DNA of 64,000 nucleotides, taken from NCBI GenBank assembly GCA_023402015.1, contig JAEXCU010000015.1:62001-126000 (forward strand), read 5' to 3'. Shown here piece after piece: positions 55,006-63,946 of this stretch. Position 1 is the stretch's first letter, and every line of letters starts with the position of its first letter. A model generated the notes under the pieces. The model saw only the letters and a list, made by a program, of their open reading frames with translations. It was not told the DNA's origin and ran no database searches. Source of the DNA: Pseudomonadota bacterium (GTDB lineage Bacteria; Pseudomonadota; Alphaproteobacteria; Rs-D84). The position numbers and the translations under genes are program-made.

Positions 55006-55353
55006 CTATTCAATCCAACCGCGGGCAGTGGCGGCCGTGCCAATTGTTGCCATTGCGCGACGCCATAAATCTGCGGCACGATTTTCCGCATAAATATATT
55101 GATGTGGTGCGCGCCTACGGTCGCCAAATTTTTTCATAACGGATAATTGTTCTTCGTCCAATTTGCCCGACAAATACAGTTTGGTTATTAATGTTTCCAC
55201 ATCCAACAATTCGCATACACGTCGCGTGGCGCGGGAACCGTTATGTGTAAATCCGTTTTGCATAGATTTAGAATATAAAAACCAAAACCATAATTGTTCT
55301 GCATTTTGGAATTTTTCAGGGGTGTATACGGTTTTTACATTTTGTGTGGTCAT
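55006..55353 (-). CDS. Conserved small alphaproteobacterial-type protein, 115 aa
   Basis: A 115-residue helical protein: YTPEKFQNAEQLWFWFLYSK, then GSRATRRVCELLDVETLITKLY, then KKFGDRRRAPHQYIYAENRAADLWRRAM. I recall short alphaproteobacterial hypotheticals with the same Trp-helix and ERxxxRLWxxA order, but cannot name a family. The ATG at 55353 has a strong AAAGGAG; the frame is open 89 codons upstream, but that part codes no plausible protein. A 10-bp inverted repeat lies 90-150 bases upstream. Confidence 0.7.
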   Translation of the reverse strand: MTTQNVKTVYTPEKFQNAEQLWFWFLYSKSMQNGFTHNGSRATRRVCELLDVETLITKLYLSGKLDEEQLSVMKKFGDRRRAPHQYIYAENRAADLWRRAMATIGTAATARGWIE

Positions 55354-55442
55354 TTTTGTTTTCTCCTTTTTATGACTTTCGTTTGTTTTACATATATAGA
55401 ATAAGAATAGAATCCTGTAAAACATTACAACCAATGGTTGAA

Positions 55443-55500
55443 ATACGATTCGGATTTCTGATTCTTTAATCATTTTTGTCTGGTGGCCTGCGAATCGTAT
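55443..55500 (-). promoter_or_regulatory. Inverted repeat upstream of the 115-aa gene
   Basis: ATACGATTCG (55443-55452) and CGAATCGTAT (55491-55500), a perfect 10-bp inverted repeat with an inner GATT/AATC pair. Role unknown; could be an operator or a leader hairpin. Confidence 0.4.
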
Positions 55501-55542
55501 AAAACGGTGCGAATGCCGGCCCCCGGCCGCGGAATTGTTAAT

Positions 55543-55646
55543 AAAAAAAGCGCGCATTTGCGCGCACTTTAAATATAAAAGAAAATAACCCTCTCTGTTT
55601 TTTTGCTTTGCAAAAAACACCCCTCCGTTGGGGGGGGGATTTTGTT
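55543..55646 (-). ncRNA. Candidate small RNA, about 104 nt
   Basis: Promoter on the minus strand TTGAAA (55681-55676), 17-base spacer, TATATA (55658-55653). The transcript would have nine C (55638-55630) facing GGGG, a TTTTTTGC-AAA-GCAAAAAA hairpin, and a terminator GCGCGC/GCGCGC followed by seven T (55549-55543). It sits between the virB10 terminator and the next gene and codes no protein. Confidence 0.4.
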
Positions 55647-55697
55647 TTTATTTATATAATTCGTACCATAATGTTTTTCAATACCATGCAATAAAAA

Positions 55698-55722
55698 ACA
55701 AACCCGCCAAATGCGGGTTTGT
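55698..55722 (-). terminator. Terminator of the virB8-B9-B10 operon
   Basis: Stem ACAAACCCGC/GCGGGTTTGT; on the minus strand the 3' arm is followed by a T-run. Confidence 0.85.
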
Positions 55723-55729
55723 TTGATAT

Positions 55730-58150
55730 TTATAATATCGGTGGGAAGCAATCGCCACCAGTTTCTGGACAACAATTAAATCCTTGGTCGCCCATGTCTG
55801 TATATATTTCCCCGGTACAGCATCCATTTGCGTCAGGGTTGGTACCGTCTTCGCATGTGATGATTGCGGCGGCCTGTTCTTCTTGCTTTTCCGCACCTGC
55901 AAACGGGTTTTGAATACTGCCGTCTTCGTTGTATGTCAGACCCAAAACCTCTTGATTATATTTCTGATCGCCGGCAATTCCCGTCAGGCCCGTTCCAGAT
56001 TGTGATACGTTGTAATTGTTCTGGAACTGTTGCTGTTGGTTCTGGTATACGGCATCCTGTTTGGCGTTGTTAATCGCCTGGTAATTCATGGATTGGCAAT
56101 ACATCAAAACTGTTCTGTAATCGTATCCGGCGTTGTTAATGGCGGCCTCTTGATTGGCCTTGATTCCCCATACGCCTTTGTTATCCTGGGTGCAATATTG
56201 CGTCAGGTTAAATGAACGTACCTGGCCGGTCCAAGAACCATCTTCGTAATTCGGTGTCGCATCACTGAGATGCGATGCGCGTGGTGTTGAACTGTATTCA
56301 GAAATCGCACATTTCTTGCCGGCATTTTCGGGATCATTGGGTGAACCGCATGTAACCAACAAATCAACCGGTGAATACACCGTTATACGCGTACCGGCCG
56401 CAATGGAAAATGGCGGCACAGTATTATCCATCATATCAACCAATAATTTCTGGGCAACCTGGTTCCATGCAGTGATGATTTCATTCTTGGCCAATTCAGA
56501 CGAACGAACCGTACCCGATTGCACAACCGTGTTATTGTCCAAATCAATTTGATTAATAAATGTATCAGATATTGGGGCAATCAAATTCACCGCCGCCGGA
56601 ACAATTGCCGTTAACATCGGCATAATAAATTGTTCAACATAATCGGTACTGCCGCGGCCGGGTACACCAGAACGACCCTGAGAATCGGCGGAAAAAGGAT
56701 TGTTGCCACCGAAATTAAATTCAACACCGTCCGGACGAATAAACTGGTACCATTTGATATCCATGCGCCCGACTGTTGTGTATGGTCCCGGCAGGGTACC
56801 CGTTACATATCCCAACATCAATGTTCCGGTTGGCAAAATAACCGTGCGGCCATTATCGGAATAAACATTACGGTCAACCGTTGCACGCACCGGCAGGCCG
56901 GTCTTTAAAGCCTCGGTATCGGCCAAGATTTCAGAAACAATCGTTGCCGGTATTGGTTTATATTGACGCAAAATAAAACTGCGGTCATATGGCATACTGG
57001 ATACAACTGTTTCGCCCATTGCAGAACCCAAATAAGTTTTCGGGTCAATGCGCGATGGTTGTAATGCCACGCGGCCAAAACCACTGCCACTGGGGGCGGT
57101 GGCGGCACCACCAACGATTTCTTCGGTGGTTAATTGAAATGCGCGGTTAACACTTTTTGTTCCCGTTGGATTGGATAATTGCGGTAATGTGCCATTTGTT
57201 ATCGCAGTATATCCGATATGTTCCGCATCGGTTCCGATTTTTTTTGCTTTGTCATTTATATCAGTAATGATTCCATTATCCGGGTTATACATCCCCGTAG
57301 GTGAATCACAATCTTTGTCGGCAAACGGGTGGAAATAATACGCACCGCGTTCGGGACGAATCCATCCAATCTGGACGCCAGATAAATTATATCCCGGAAA
57401 TGCAAAGTCCGAACATGCCTCGGCCGGGATGTCAGATGTAATTGTGTCATTAACAACAATTTGTTCTGTGGCCGGTTGTGCGGGTGCAGATTTTTTTGCA
57501 AACGGATCGGATTCAGATGAAGATATCAGTTCTATTTCCTGGCGTATTTCTTCGCGGATTGGTTTTGGTTCCACCGGTGCCGGTTCAATCACAGGTTCCA
57601 CAACCGGCGCGGTTTGCTTGGGTTGCTGGGGCGCGGTTGCCGGTGCCTGGGCGCCCAAAACCAAAATGATTTTGTCCGTTTTTTTCATTTCATCGGGTTC
57701 ATTTGCCGCGCGCCAGTCAATAAATAATGCGGTTGTTTCCGGATTCATTGCGGTTGTTGGTTTGTATTCCAATACAATTGTGCAGGACGCATTTTTATCA
57801 ATCTGGCCCATACGGGTGCATGTTTGCTGGTCAGACAATCCGGGGATGTCCTTGGTCCGACGCACAGCCAAAACCTTGGCCGGGGCGGACGCAGATATTT
57901 TAACAGATTGTGTTTTTGTCGTTCCAACAGGTGTCTCGGCCCAGTTCACTGAATCTTGGGTCGGTGAAAAAATCAAATTTACAGGCACGTCATCAACGTT
58001 TGCAATTTTTGTTTCTTTTTTACTTTTTCCGCTAAGCAACAAAGTCAACAAAATTAGTACCACAATAAATGCCGCCGCCAACAACAACCATTGAATGTGC
58101 TTTGGCGTCGTCTTGCGCAGGTCTGAAATTTGTTTTTTTATACTGGTCAT
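55730..58150 (-). CDS. VirB10-like type IV secretion protein with long Cys-rich C terminus
   Basis: An 806-residue protein. One N-terminal membrane helix (about residues 21-40), an Ig-like periplasmic domain (residues 55-170), a Pro-rich linker (180-230), then a VirB10/TrbI core at about residues 390-630: IPATIVSEILADTEA, NGRTVILPTGTLMLGYV and PPFSIAAGTRITVYSPVDLLV. VirB10 links the inner and outer membranes in type IV machines. The last 170 residues are Gln/Asn-rich and end in a Cys cluster (GCCTGEIY, NCCPETGGDC), unusual for the family. The size and the order 8-9-10 also fit DotG of the Dot/Icm type. Confidence 0.82.
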   Translation of the reverse strand: MTSIKKQISDLRKTTPKHIQWLLLAAAFIVVLILLTLLLSGKSKKETKIANVDDVPVNLIFSPTQDSVNWAETPVGTTKTQSVKISASAPAKVLAVRRTKDIPGLSDQQTCTRMGQIDKNASCTIVLEYKPTTAMNPETTALFIDWRAANEPDEMKKTDKIILVLGAQAPATAPQQPKQTAPVVEPVIEPAPVEPKPIREEIRQEIELISSSESDPFAKKSAPAQPATEQIVVNDTITSDIPAEACSDFAFPGYNLSGVQIGWIRPERGAYYFHPFADKDCDSPTGMYNPDNGIITDINDKAKKIGTDAEHIGYTAITNGTLPQLSNPTGTKSVNRAFQLTTEEIVGGAATAPSGSGFGRVALQPSRIDPKTYLGSAMGETVVSSMPYDRSFILRQYKPIPATIVSEILADTEALKTGLPVRATVDRNVYSDNGRTVILPTGTLMLGYVTGTLPGPYTTVGRMDIKWYQFIRPDGVEFNFGGNNPFSADSQGRSGVPGRGSTDYVEQFIMPMLTAIVPAAVNLIAPISDTFINQIDLDNNTVVQSGTVRSSELAKNEIITAWNQVAQKLLVDMMDNTVPPFSIAAGTRITVYSPVDLLVTCGSPNDPENAGKKCAISEYSSTPRASHLSDATPNYEDGSWTGQVRSFNLTQYCTQDNKGVWGIKANQEAAINNAGYDYRTVLMYCQSMNYQAINNAKQDAVYQNQQQQFQNNYNVSQSGTGLTGIAGDQKYNQEVLGLTYNEDGSIQNPFAGAEKQEEQAAAIITCEDGTNPDANGCCTGEIYTDMGDQGFNCCPETGGDCFPPIL

Positions 58151-58167
58151 TATTTATATATCCGCCA

Positions 58168-59709
58168 CTATTGAATACGTACAACGCTGCAACTGGCACC
58201 ACTGAATTTTAACAGTTGGTCGCACAGTTTTTGCGCCGTATCTATGTCTGACAACGGCCCAATGCGCAGACGATACAGACGTGCCGTGGATGAATCCGCA
58301 CCTAAATCGCCAACGCCTTGTTCGTCAACCGCAAAGAACACCATGTCTTTGTACGGTGTCAGCAATCCCTGGCCGTCTTCGCCACTGAATTTTGCCAACA
58401 TGCCCGTCCAATAATCGTCCAGTGCCTTGACAGATGTATCGGCCTTTAATTCAACGGCAACACCTGTTTGGTTGCTGGTAATCAATGGAATGTTTGATTG
58501 GGGCAGATAAGAACCCGCGGTCAAACGCGCCGTTGGCATCATAGAAACGCCATTGGTGCCATATGTTTGGGACGCGGCGGTTGAAAATCCGGCCGGCAAA
58601 TAATATCCGGTTGTTGCATTGTTTGATGTATTGCCAATCATAACCGGTGTGCCTGTATAACTGACACCGGCCGCGTTAATTGCCGCCTGGTCCATGCTGT
58701 ATGCAATATTATTCAGCGATTGGCCCGACATCATGGATTGGGCAACATTTGCCTCGGCCAATGCCATGACAGATGCAGTATCGGCAATCAAGAACGGTTT
58801 TTCTCGTTTTTTGATGCAAACGATGCGCTGACCACTGCGCAGGACCATGTCGCCAACGGCCTCTACAATTAATAATCTGCCGTCTTCGCCGTCTGTGCGG
58901 AAACCAACGGGGGATTCGCCGCCTTCAACCAACAGGGATACAACCGGGCGCTGGGTCATGGCGATTACTTTGTCGCCAAAGTCAATGTATGTAAATATGC
59001 GGTCGCGCCATACACGCTCGGGTGCAATTACGTAATCATCCGGATTGGGAACAAATATATCCAAATCAAATCTGAATTCAGACGGGTCAATCTTCATTGA
59101 TTTTATCCAACCGTAATCTTCGCCGTCAACACCGATTGTCGTACTGCCCGATTTTGCCTTTTTAAATATTGAACTGGCGCCGCCACCTGTGGTTGCAGTT
59201 GATGCAGTTGCGTTTGGCAATGTTGCGTTGCCGTCTAAAACGACGTCAACCTGGGAATATGTAATTTCGCTGGAATTAGATGGTTCGCTGCGCAGATAAA
59301 AGATATATTTATTTCCCGATTTACCCGTCACAATCAGGTTTGTATCAGATCCTTGGTTGCTGGCCTCAGGACTGATGAACATTGTGCGGTCGCCCTGGTT
59401 TGCCTCAATCGTGAACAGACCCTGGTTTCCGATAACTGCGTCGGCGATTTGTTCGCCATTTGGCAATGAAACCATTGTAACCATTCCATTCCGCAGTTTA
59501 ATTGGCAAAACACTGCCTGTGCCCCAACTCAGTTGTGCATATCCTGGCTTAATACTGCCCGATGCCATATTTGCGGTTGGGTTATCCCATGCCTCTTGCA
59601 CACCGTAATTTGTGCCGGCGGCCATGACGGTCATGGGCGCGCCCAGCACGCAACATGCCCCCAGGCAGAAAACGGAAACATTTAATTTAACTGCTTTTGA
59701 GAATGTCAT
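58168..59709 (-). CDS. VirB9-like type IV secretion protein with SPOR-like C terminus
   Basis: A 513-residue exported protein (signal peptide to about residue 31). The N-terminal half resembles VirB9/CagX: GMVTMVSLPNGEQI, FTIEANQGDRTMFISPE, DTNLIVTGKSGNKYIFYLRS. The middle has VWRDRIFTYIDFGDKV and LRSGQRIVCIKK, the VirB9 C-terminal pattern. The last 45 residues (LYRLRIGPLSDIDTAQKL to SCSVVRI) look like a SPOR domain, an addition unusual for VirB9. DotH of Dot/Icm systems is an alternative name. AAGGGAAGGAATT precedes the ATG. Starts 26 bases after virB8 stops. Confidence 0.78.
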   Translation of the reverse strand: MTFSKAVKLNVSVFCLGACCVLGAPMTVMAAGTNYGVQEAWDNPTANMASGSIKPGYAQLSWGTGSVLPIKLRNGMVTMVSLPNGEQIADAVIGNQGLFTIEANQGDRTMFISPEASNQGSDTNLIVTGKSGNKYIFYLRSEPSNSSEITYSQVDVVLDGNATLPNATASTATTGGGASSIFKKAKSGSTTIGVDGEDYGWIKSMKIDPSEFRFDLDIFVPNPDDYVIAPERVWRDRIFTYIDFGDKVIAMTQRPVVSLLVEGGESPVGFRTDGEDGRLLIVEAVGDMVLRSGQRIVCIKKREKPFLIADTASVMALAEANVAQSMMSGQSLNNIAYSMDQAAINAAGVSYTGTPVMIGNTSNNATTGYYLPAGFSTAASQTYGTNGVSMMPTARLTAGSYLPQSNIPLITSNQTGVAVELKADTSVKALDDYWTGMLAKFSGEDGQGLLTPYKDMVFFAVDEQGVGDLGADSSTARLYRLRIGPLSDIDTAQKLCDQLLKFSGASCSVVRIQ

Positions 59710-59735
59710 AACAATTCCTTCCCTTAATCATGCGA

Positions 59736-60416
59736 TTATAAACCGCTGTTATTTAAATAACCGGTATCCAGTGGATCGCCATTGCCGGATTCAATTCTGT
59801 ATTCTGCAACGCGGATGCCCAACGGGTTATTCAGGCGGTCTGACCATTTTATTGTCGCGTCGCCATCCAATTCCAATCTTAATACAATTGTATAATCTTT
59901 TTTATCTATCTGTCCATCACTATTTGCGCAGAAATAACTGAAACTGACGGCATAGGTATCATTTGAACGCGGGGCAATGGCACCGGGCTGGAATTCCACA
60001 GGACATGTGAATTCAAAATCTGGCACATCGTTCATTAATGCCGTCCATAAATTCGTTTGGGTAAATGCATTGTAAACATCCGACGTGGACCATGTGCGAA
60101 CAATTCCATTTTCGTCATTGTTCCATTTTTGACACATTGTTTTTGTGTTCGGGACGATTTCATTGCGCGCCTTGATATATTCGCGTATAAATGCCCGTTT
60201 ATAAATATCCAGATTTTCATCCGTTGGCGGTAATTCAGCCAACCGGATTTCCAAATCGCTGCGCGGTTGTGTCATCAAAAAGAACACCTGGGGGCGGTTC
60301 AGTGGGAACATTTTATACAATGTAATAATTAAAACCACCACCACGACCAACGCCGCGGCAAAGACAAATGTCATTATACGTGATAGCAAAGTTGGCGGTT
60401 CTATGCGGTCTGGCAA
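59736..60416 (-). CDS. VirB8-like type IV secretion protein
   Basis: A 226-residue protein with one N-terminal membrane helix (about residues 15-34) and a periplasmic NTF2-like domain (REYIKARNEI early, YAVSFSYF and LNNPLGIRVAEYRIE late). VirB8 scaffolds assembly of the secretion core. The start is a TTG at 60416 with a very strong AAGGGGGAG seven bases upstream; the frame continues to 60530 but has no ribosome site there. First gene of the operon; DotI/IcmL is the alternative name. Confidence 0.75.
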   Translation of the reverse strand: MPDRIEPPTLLSRIMTFVFAAALVVVVVLIITLYKMFPLNRPQVFFLMTQPRSDLEIRLAELPPTDENLDIYKRAFIREYIKARNEIVPNTKTMCQKWNNDENGIVRTWSTSDVYNAFTQTNLWTALMNDVPDFEFTCPVEFQPGAIAPRSNDTYAVSFSYFCANSDGQIDKKDYTIVLRLELDGDATIKWSDRLNNPLGIRVAEYRIESGNGDPLDTGYLNNSGL

Positions 60417-60442
60417 CGTTTTTCTCCCCCTTGGATAAATGA

Positions 60443-60472
60443 ATTGTAGACAAAATTGCGGCAATGGTGCAA
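60443..60472 (-). promoter_or_regulatory. Promoter of the virB8-B9-B10 operon
   Basis: On the minus strand TTGCAC (60472-60467), 18-base spacer, TACAAT (60448-60443). Confidence 0.65.
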
Positions 60473-60556
60473 GTAAAAAGTGCGCCAAATCTGTATTTTG
60501 CGGTCCAAAAAATCTGGTTTGGTCAGACAATATAAAAATGGGTGATTAATTTTTGC

Positions 60557-60622
60557 TTGCACGGGGCCGAAGAAAATCATATAATACTTTCCACTTGATT
60601 TTTTATATTGCTGTGCTATTCT
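60557..60622 (+). promoter_or_regulatory. Tandem promoters of tRNA-Trp-secE-nusG
   Basis: First: TTGCAC (60557-60562), 17-base spacer, TATAAT (60580-60585). Second: TTGATT (60595-60600), 16-base spacer, TATTCT (60617-60622). Confidence 0.65.
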
Positions 60623-60678
60623 AGCGCAGACTATTGGGGTATAGCGGTACAAAAGACAGGTAAATATTGCATGAAATT

Positions 60679-60752
60679 AGGGGCATAGTTCAACGGTAGA
60701 ATATCGGTCTCCAAAACCGCGGATGAGGGTTCGATTCCTTCTGCCCCTGCCA
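60679..60752 (+). tRNA. tRNA-Trp (anticodon CCA)
   Basis: Acceptor AGGGGCA/TGCCCCT, D-arm AGTTCAACGGTAGAAT, anticodon loop CTCCAAA, T-arm GGGTTCGATTCCT, encoded CCA. Directly upstream of secE, as in many proteobacteria. Confidence 0.96.
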
Positions 60753-60803
60753 GATTTCTGGGCTTTAATAGTCGCAAGTTTGGACAAAATTGGATAAAAT
60801 TTT

Positions 60804-60983
60804 ATGAAGAAAATACTAGAATACATCAAATCAGTACGCAGCGAATGGTTTAAAATTGTATGGCCGTCGCGCGACAGTGTTATTCGTGCAACAATCATGA
60901 TTCTGGTTTTTTCTGGTTTGGCTGCACTGTTCTTTTTTGTGATTGACAGTGTGTTAAACGCGATTGTTGGGTGGATTTTCTAA
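60804..60983 (+). CDS. secE: Preprotein translocase subunit SecE
   Basis: A 59-residue protein: amphipathic start KILEYIKSVRSEWFKIVWPS, the conserved WPSR motif, then one membrane helix (MILVFSGLAALFFFVI) and a short tail. SecE clamps SecY in the Sec translocon. It is between tRNA-Trp and nusG, the standard context. The ribosome site is weak (GGATAAAATTTT). It is the short single-helix form. Confidence 0.95.
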   Translation: MKKILEYIKSVRSEWFKIVWPSRDSVIRATIMILVFSGLAALFFFVIDSVLNAIVGWIF

Positions 60984-61006
60984 AAAAACGGTCAAAGGAA
61001 GTGCAT

Positions 61007-61540
61007 ATGGAAAATAAAATGCAATGGTTCGTGGTCAATGTTCACACCGGTTGCGAAGACAAAGTTGCCCGCGGTTTGCGTGAACAAATTGATAAACGCC
61101 GCTTGAACGCACTGTTTGGTGAAATTTTGGTGCCAACGCGCGAAGTTAATGAAATCAAGGCCGGTAAACGTGTTAAATCCGAAAAAAAGTTTTTTCCTGG
61201 ATACATTGTTGTTCAAATGGTTATGAATAACGAAACGTTTTCGTTGGTCAAACTGATGCCCCAGGTTGTTATGTTTTTGGGCGCAAAAAATAAACCAATT
61301 GCTGTCAGCGAAGAAGAAGCCCGCCGTTTGCAAAAACAGGTTGAAGAAGGCAGCGTTATTACGGATGATATTGAATACGATGTCGGTCAAGAGGTTCATG
61401 TTATTGACGGGCCATTTGCCGGATTCAATGGCATCGTGTCAGAGGTTGATAATTTAAAGCAGAAAATGACCGTAACAATTTTGGTCTTTGGGCGCGAAAC
61501 CAGTGTTGAATTAGATTTCAGCCAGGTTGAAAAAGTTTAA
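61007..61540 (+). CDS. nusG: Transcription termination/antitermination protein NusG
   Basis: A 177-residue elongation factor. The N-terminal NGN domain (MQWFVVNVHTGCEDKVARGL, FFPGYIVVQM) binds RNA polymerase; the C-terminal KOW domain (VIDGPFAGFNGIVSEVD) contacts Rho or S10. ATG 61007 follows AAAGGAAG; the frame is open 12 codons further up. Confidence 0.97.
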   Translation: MENKMQWFVVNVHTGCEDKVARGLREQIDKRRLNALFGEILVPTREVNEIKAGKRVKSEKKFFPGYIVVQMVMNNETFSLVKLMPQVVMFLGAKNKPIAVSEEEARRLQKQVEEGSVITDDIEYDVGQEVHVIDGPFAGFNGIVSEVDNLKQKMTVTILVFGRETSVELDFSQVEKV

Positions 61541-61646
61541 TCGGGAAACCGACGGGCGTGTGTAAGGCGCGCAATCGTGGTGGATTTGCCAAATCGTACC
61601 ACGGACACAACCAGGTGCATCTGCATCATACAAAATGGAGTGAAAA

Positions 61647-62078
61647 ATGGCAAAAAAAGAAGTAAAGGGAATGGTCAAATTGGTCGTTCCTGCAAAACAG
61701 GCGAATCCTGCGCCACCGATTGGGCCCGCGTTGGGTGCCGCCGGTGTTAACATCGCGGAATTCTGCAAACAGTTTAACGACAAAACGGCTGATAAAGAAC
61801 CGGGTATGCCGATTCCATGCATTATCACTGTTTATACGGACCGCAGTTTTGAATTTATTATGAAACTGCCACCTGTGTCGTACTATATTAAAAAGGCATT
61901 AAAACTGAAACTGGGTTCTAAAAAACCGGGCCGTGATTTTGTCGGCACAATTTCCCAGGATCAAATCAAACAGATTGCCGAAGCAAAAATGCCGGACTTG
62001 AATTGCTCTACCATTGAATCTGCAATGAATATCGTTGCCGGTCAATGCCGTTCTATGGGCGTAAAGGTGGGGGAATAA
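61647..62078 (+). CDS. rplK: 50S ribosomal protein L11
   Basis: A 143-residue protein binding the GTPase-associated region of 23S r[25 protein letters not shown] and the C-terminal [20 protein letters not shown] are diagnostic. The leader 61541-61646 has hairpins, e.g. CGTGGT/ACCACG, that may serve L1 feedback. The rplA start is three bases after the stop. Confidence 0.97.
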   Translation: MAKKEVKGMVKLVVPAKQANPAPPIGPALGAAGVNIAEFCKQFNDKTADKEPGMPIPCIITVYTDRSFEFIMKLPPVSYYIKKALKLKLGSKKPGRDFVGTISQDQIKQIAEAKMPDLNCSTIESAMNIVAGQCRSMGVKVGE

Positions 62079-62081
62079 GAC

Positions 62082-62756
62082 ATGAAACAGACAAAAAGAC
62101 AAAAGACATGGGCAAATCTGGATACTGACAAAGTGTATTCTTTGACAGATGCCATTGAAACTTTGCGCGGATACACGTCCAAAAAGTTTGACGAAAGTCT
62201 GGAAATCGCAATCCGTTTGGGTATTGATGTAACCAAGGCTGATCAAAACATCCGCGGTATGTTGTCCCTGCCGAATGGTACGGGTAAAACAGTCCGCGTT
62301 GCGGTGTTTACTGTCAACAGTGCTGACGAAGCCACCAAGGCTGGTGCAGATGTTGTTGGCGGCGAAGACCTGATTGAAAAGGTTGCGGCCGGTGAAATCA
62401 ATTTTGATCGTGTTATCGCAACACCGGATATGATGCCGAAAATGTCAAAAATTGCACGCGTTTTGGGACCCAAGGGGCTGATGCCGAACCCGAAGTTGGG
62501 TACGGTTACCAACAACGTTGCCGAAGCAGTTAAAACAGCCAAGGCAGGTCAGATTGAATATCGTGCGGAAAAGAAAGGTATCATTCATGCCGGTATCGGT
62601 AAAATGTCCTTTGCAACAGACAAATTGGTTGAAAATGCAAACGCATTGATTGACCAATTGAAAAAGGTAAAACCTGCATCATCCAAGGGTCAATATATCT
62701 TGGGCGCCGCCGTTGCGACAACCCAGGGACCGGGTTTAAAGGTTGATGTAAAATAA
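62082..62756 (+). CDS. rplA: 50S ribosomal protein L1
   Basis: A 224-residue two-domain protein of the L1 stalk. Motifs: YSLTDAIETL, AIRLGIDVTKADQNIRG, LPNGTGKTVRVAVF and LGPKGLMPNPKLGTVT. Co-transcribed with rplK. Confidence 0.97.
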   Translation: MKQTKRQKTWANLDTDKVYSLTDAIETLRGYTSKKFDESLEIAIRLGIDVTKADQNIRGMLSLPNGTGKTVRVAVFTVNSADEATKAGADVVGGEDLIEKVAAGEINFDRVIATPDMMPKMSKIARVLGPKGLMPNPKLGTVTNNVAEAVKTAKAGQIEYRAEKKGIIHAGIGKMSFATDKLVENANALIDQLKKVKPASSKGQYILGAAVATTQGPGLKVDVK

Positions 62757-62962
62757 TAAGTCGCGGTTCGGCAATTTGCCGGACCGCGCAACAGATTTCT
62801 GTCCAAGACTGATGGTGCCAGCAGGCTTAATTTCCATCATAGACAAAGAAAAAATTCTTTGGGGCAGGAAAAGGCCCCATCCCGGGCAAAACCGGATGGA
62901 AAGTTTAACGAAACAGGGATTTTGGAATTTTTAATTCTGAAATCTGAAAAAGGGATAAAGAT
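62757..62962 (+). promoter_or_regulatory. Ribosomal protein L10 leader
   Basis: A 206-base gap before rplJ that codes nothing. It contains CGCGGTTCGG/CCGGACCGCG, and the CCAAGACTGATGG ... GGCTTAAT ... CCATCATAGAC arrangement found in L10 leaders, where the L10-L12 complex binds to limit its own translation. Further hairpins GGGGC/GCCCC and CCCGGGCAAAACCGG follow. Confidence 0.7.
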
Positions 62963-63439
62963 ATGAGACGCGAAGAAAAATCAGATTTGATTTCAGCGTT
63001 GCAGTCGTCCTTGAAAGAAGCGAACGGTGTTTTCGTTATTGAAAACCATGGCTTGACTGTGAAAGAAATGGAAAGCCTGCGCAATGAATTGCGCCCATTG
63101 GTTTCCATCTTTAAAGTCGTTAAAAACCGTTTGATGAAATTGGCGTTGCAAGACACCGATTTCGCACCTGTATCCGATATGATGAAACGCCCGACCGCCG
63201 TTGCAGTTGCAACAGACGGATTGGCCGTTACCAAAGTGTTGGCTAAATTCGCCGAAGAACATCCGAATTTGACCATCGTCGGCGGTAAAATGGATGCAGA
63301 TGTTCTGGACAAAGACGGAATTGTGCAATTATCCAAACTTCCTTCCTTGTTGGAAATCCGCGGCACGATTGCGCGTATCCTGGTGGAACCGGGTTCTCGC
63401 TTGGCGCGTGTTTCTGCAGAATATGGAAAGAAAAATTAA
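62963..63439 (+). CDS. rplJ: 50S ribosomal protein L10
   Basis: A 158-residue protein that carries L12 dimers on its C-terminal helix. VFVIENHGLTVKEMESLRNEL and FKVVKNRLMKLAL are characteristic. AAAGGGATAAAGAT precedes the ATG. Confidence 0.95.
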   Translation: MRREEKSDLISALQSSLKEANGVFVIENHGLTVKEMESLRNELRPLVSIFKVVKNRLMKLALQDTDFAPVSDMMKRPTAVAVATDGLAVTKVLAKFAEEHPNLTIVGGKMDADVLDKDGIVQLSKLPSLLEIRGTIARILVEPGSRLARVSAEYGKKN

Positions 63440-63486
63440 AATTTATCAGAATGATTACATTCTGATTACCTAAATAGGAGCTTAAA

Positions 63487-63852
63487 ATGGCAGACATTCA
63501 GAAATTAGTTGAAGAATTGTCAAAATTGACCGTTTTGGAAGCAGTTGAATTGTCCAAAGCGTTAGAAGAAACATGGGGCGTCAGTGCCGCCGCCGCTGTT
63601 GCAGTTGCAGCAGGCCCGGCCGCCGCAGCCGCCGAAGAAAAAACAGAATTTGACGTTGTACTGGCCGAAGTTGGTGCAAACAAATTGGCTGTTATCAAGG
63701 CTGTGAAAGACATCACAGGTTTGGGATTGGGCGAAGCCAAAGCATTGGTTGAATCCGCACCCAAGGCCGTGAAAGAAGCAGTTGCCAAAGACGAAGCTGA
63801 AAAAATGAAAGCAACGTTGGAAGCAGCGGGCGCCAAAATTGAATTGAAATAA
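63487..63852 (+). CDS. rplL: 50S ribosomal protein L7/L12
   Basis: A 121-residue acidic stalk protein. The N-terminal dimerisation helix, an Ala-rich hinge (residues 33-55) and the C-terminal factor-binding domain ([33 protein letters not shown]) are all present. TAGGAGCTTAAA precedes the ATG. Confidence 0.97.
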   Translation: MADIQKLVEELSKLTVLEAVELSKALEETWGVSAAAAVAVAAGPAAAAAEEKTEFDVVLAEVGANKLAVIKAVKDITGLGLGEAKALVESAPKAVKEAVAKDEAEKMKATLEAAGAKIELK

Positions 63853-63888
63853 TTCAATTTGGAACCACGTGTTCCGAAATAATGATAA

Positions 63889-63946
63889 GCCGCGATATAT
63901 TGCGGCACAACGCCACAGCCCGCCCGGGAATTTTTCCCAGGCGGGC
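63889..63946 (+). other. Hairpins between rplL and the expected rpoB
   Basis: Stem GCCGC/GCGGC (63889-63906), then a strong stem 63918-63946 (GCCCGCC...GGCGGGC with GGGAA/TTCCC inside) without a T-run. Such hairpins in this position act as attenuators or processing sites. The rest of the window to 64000 holds no gene start I can identify. Confidence 0.5.
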
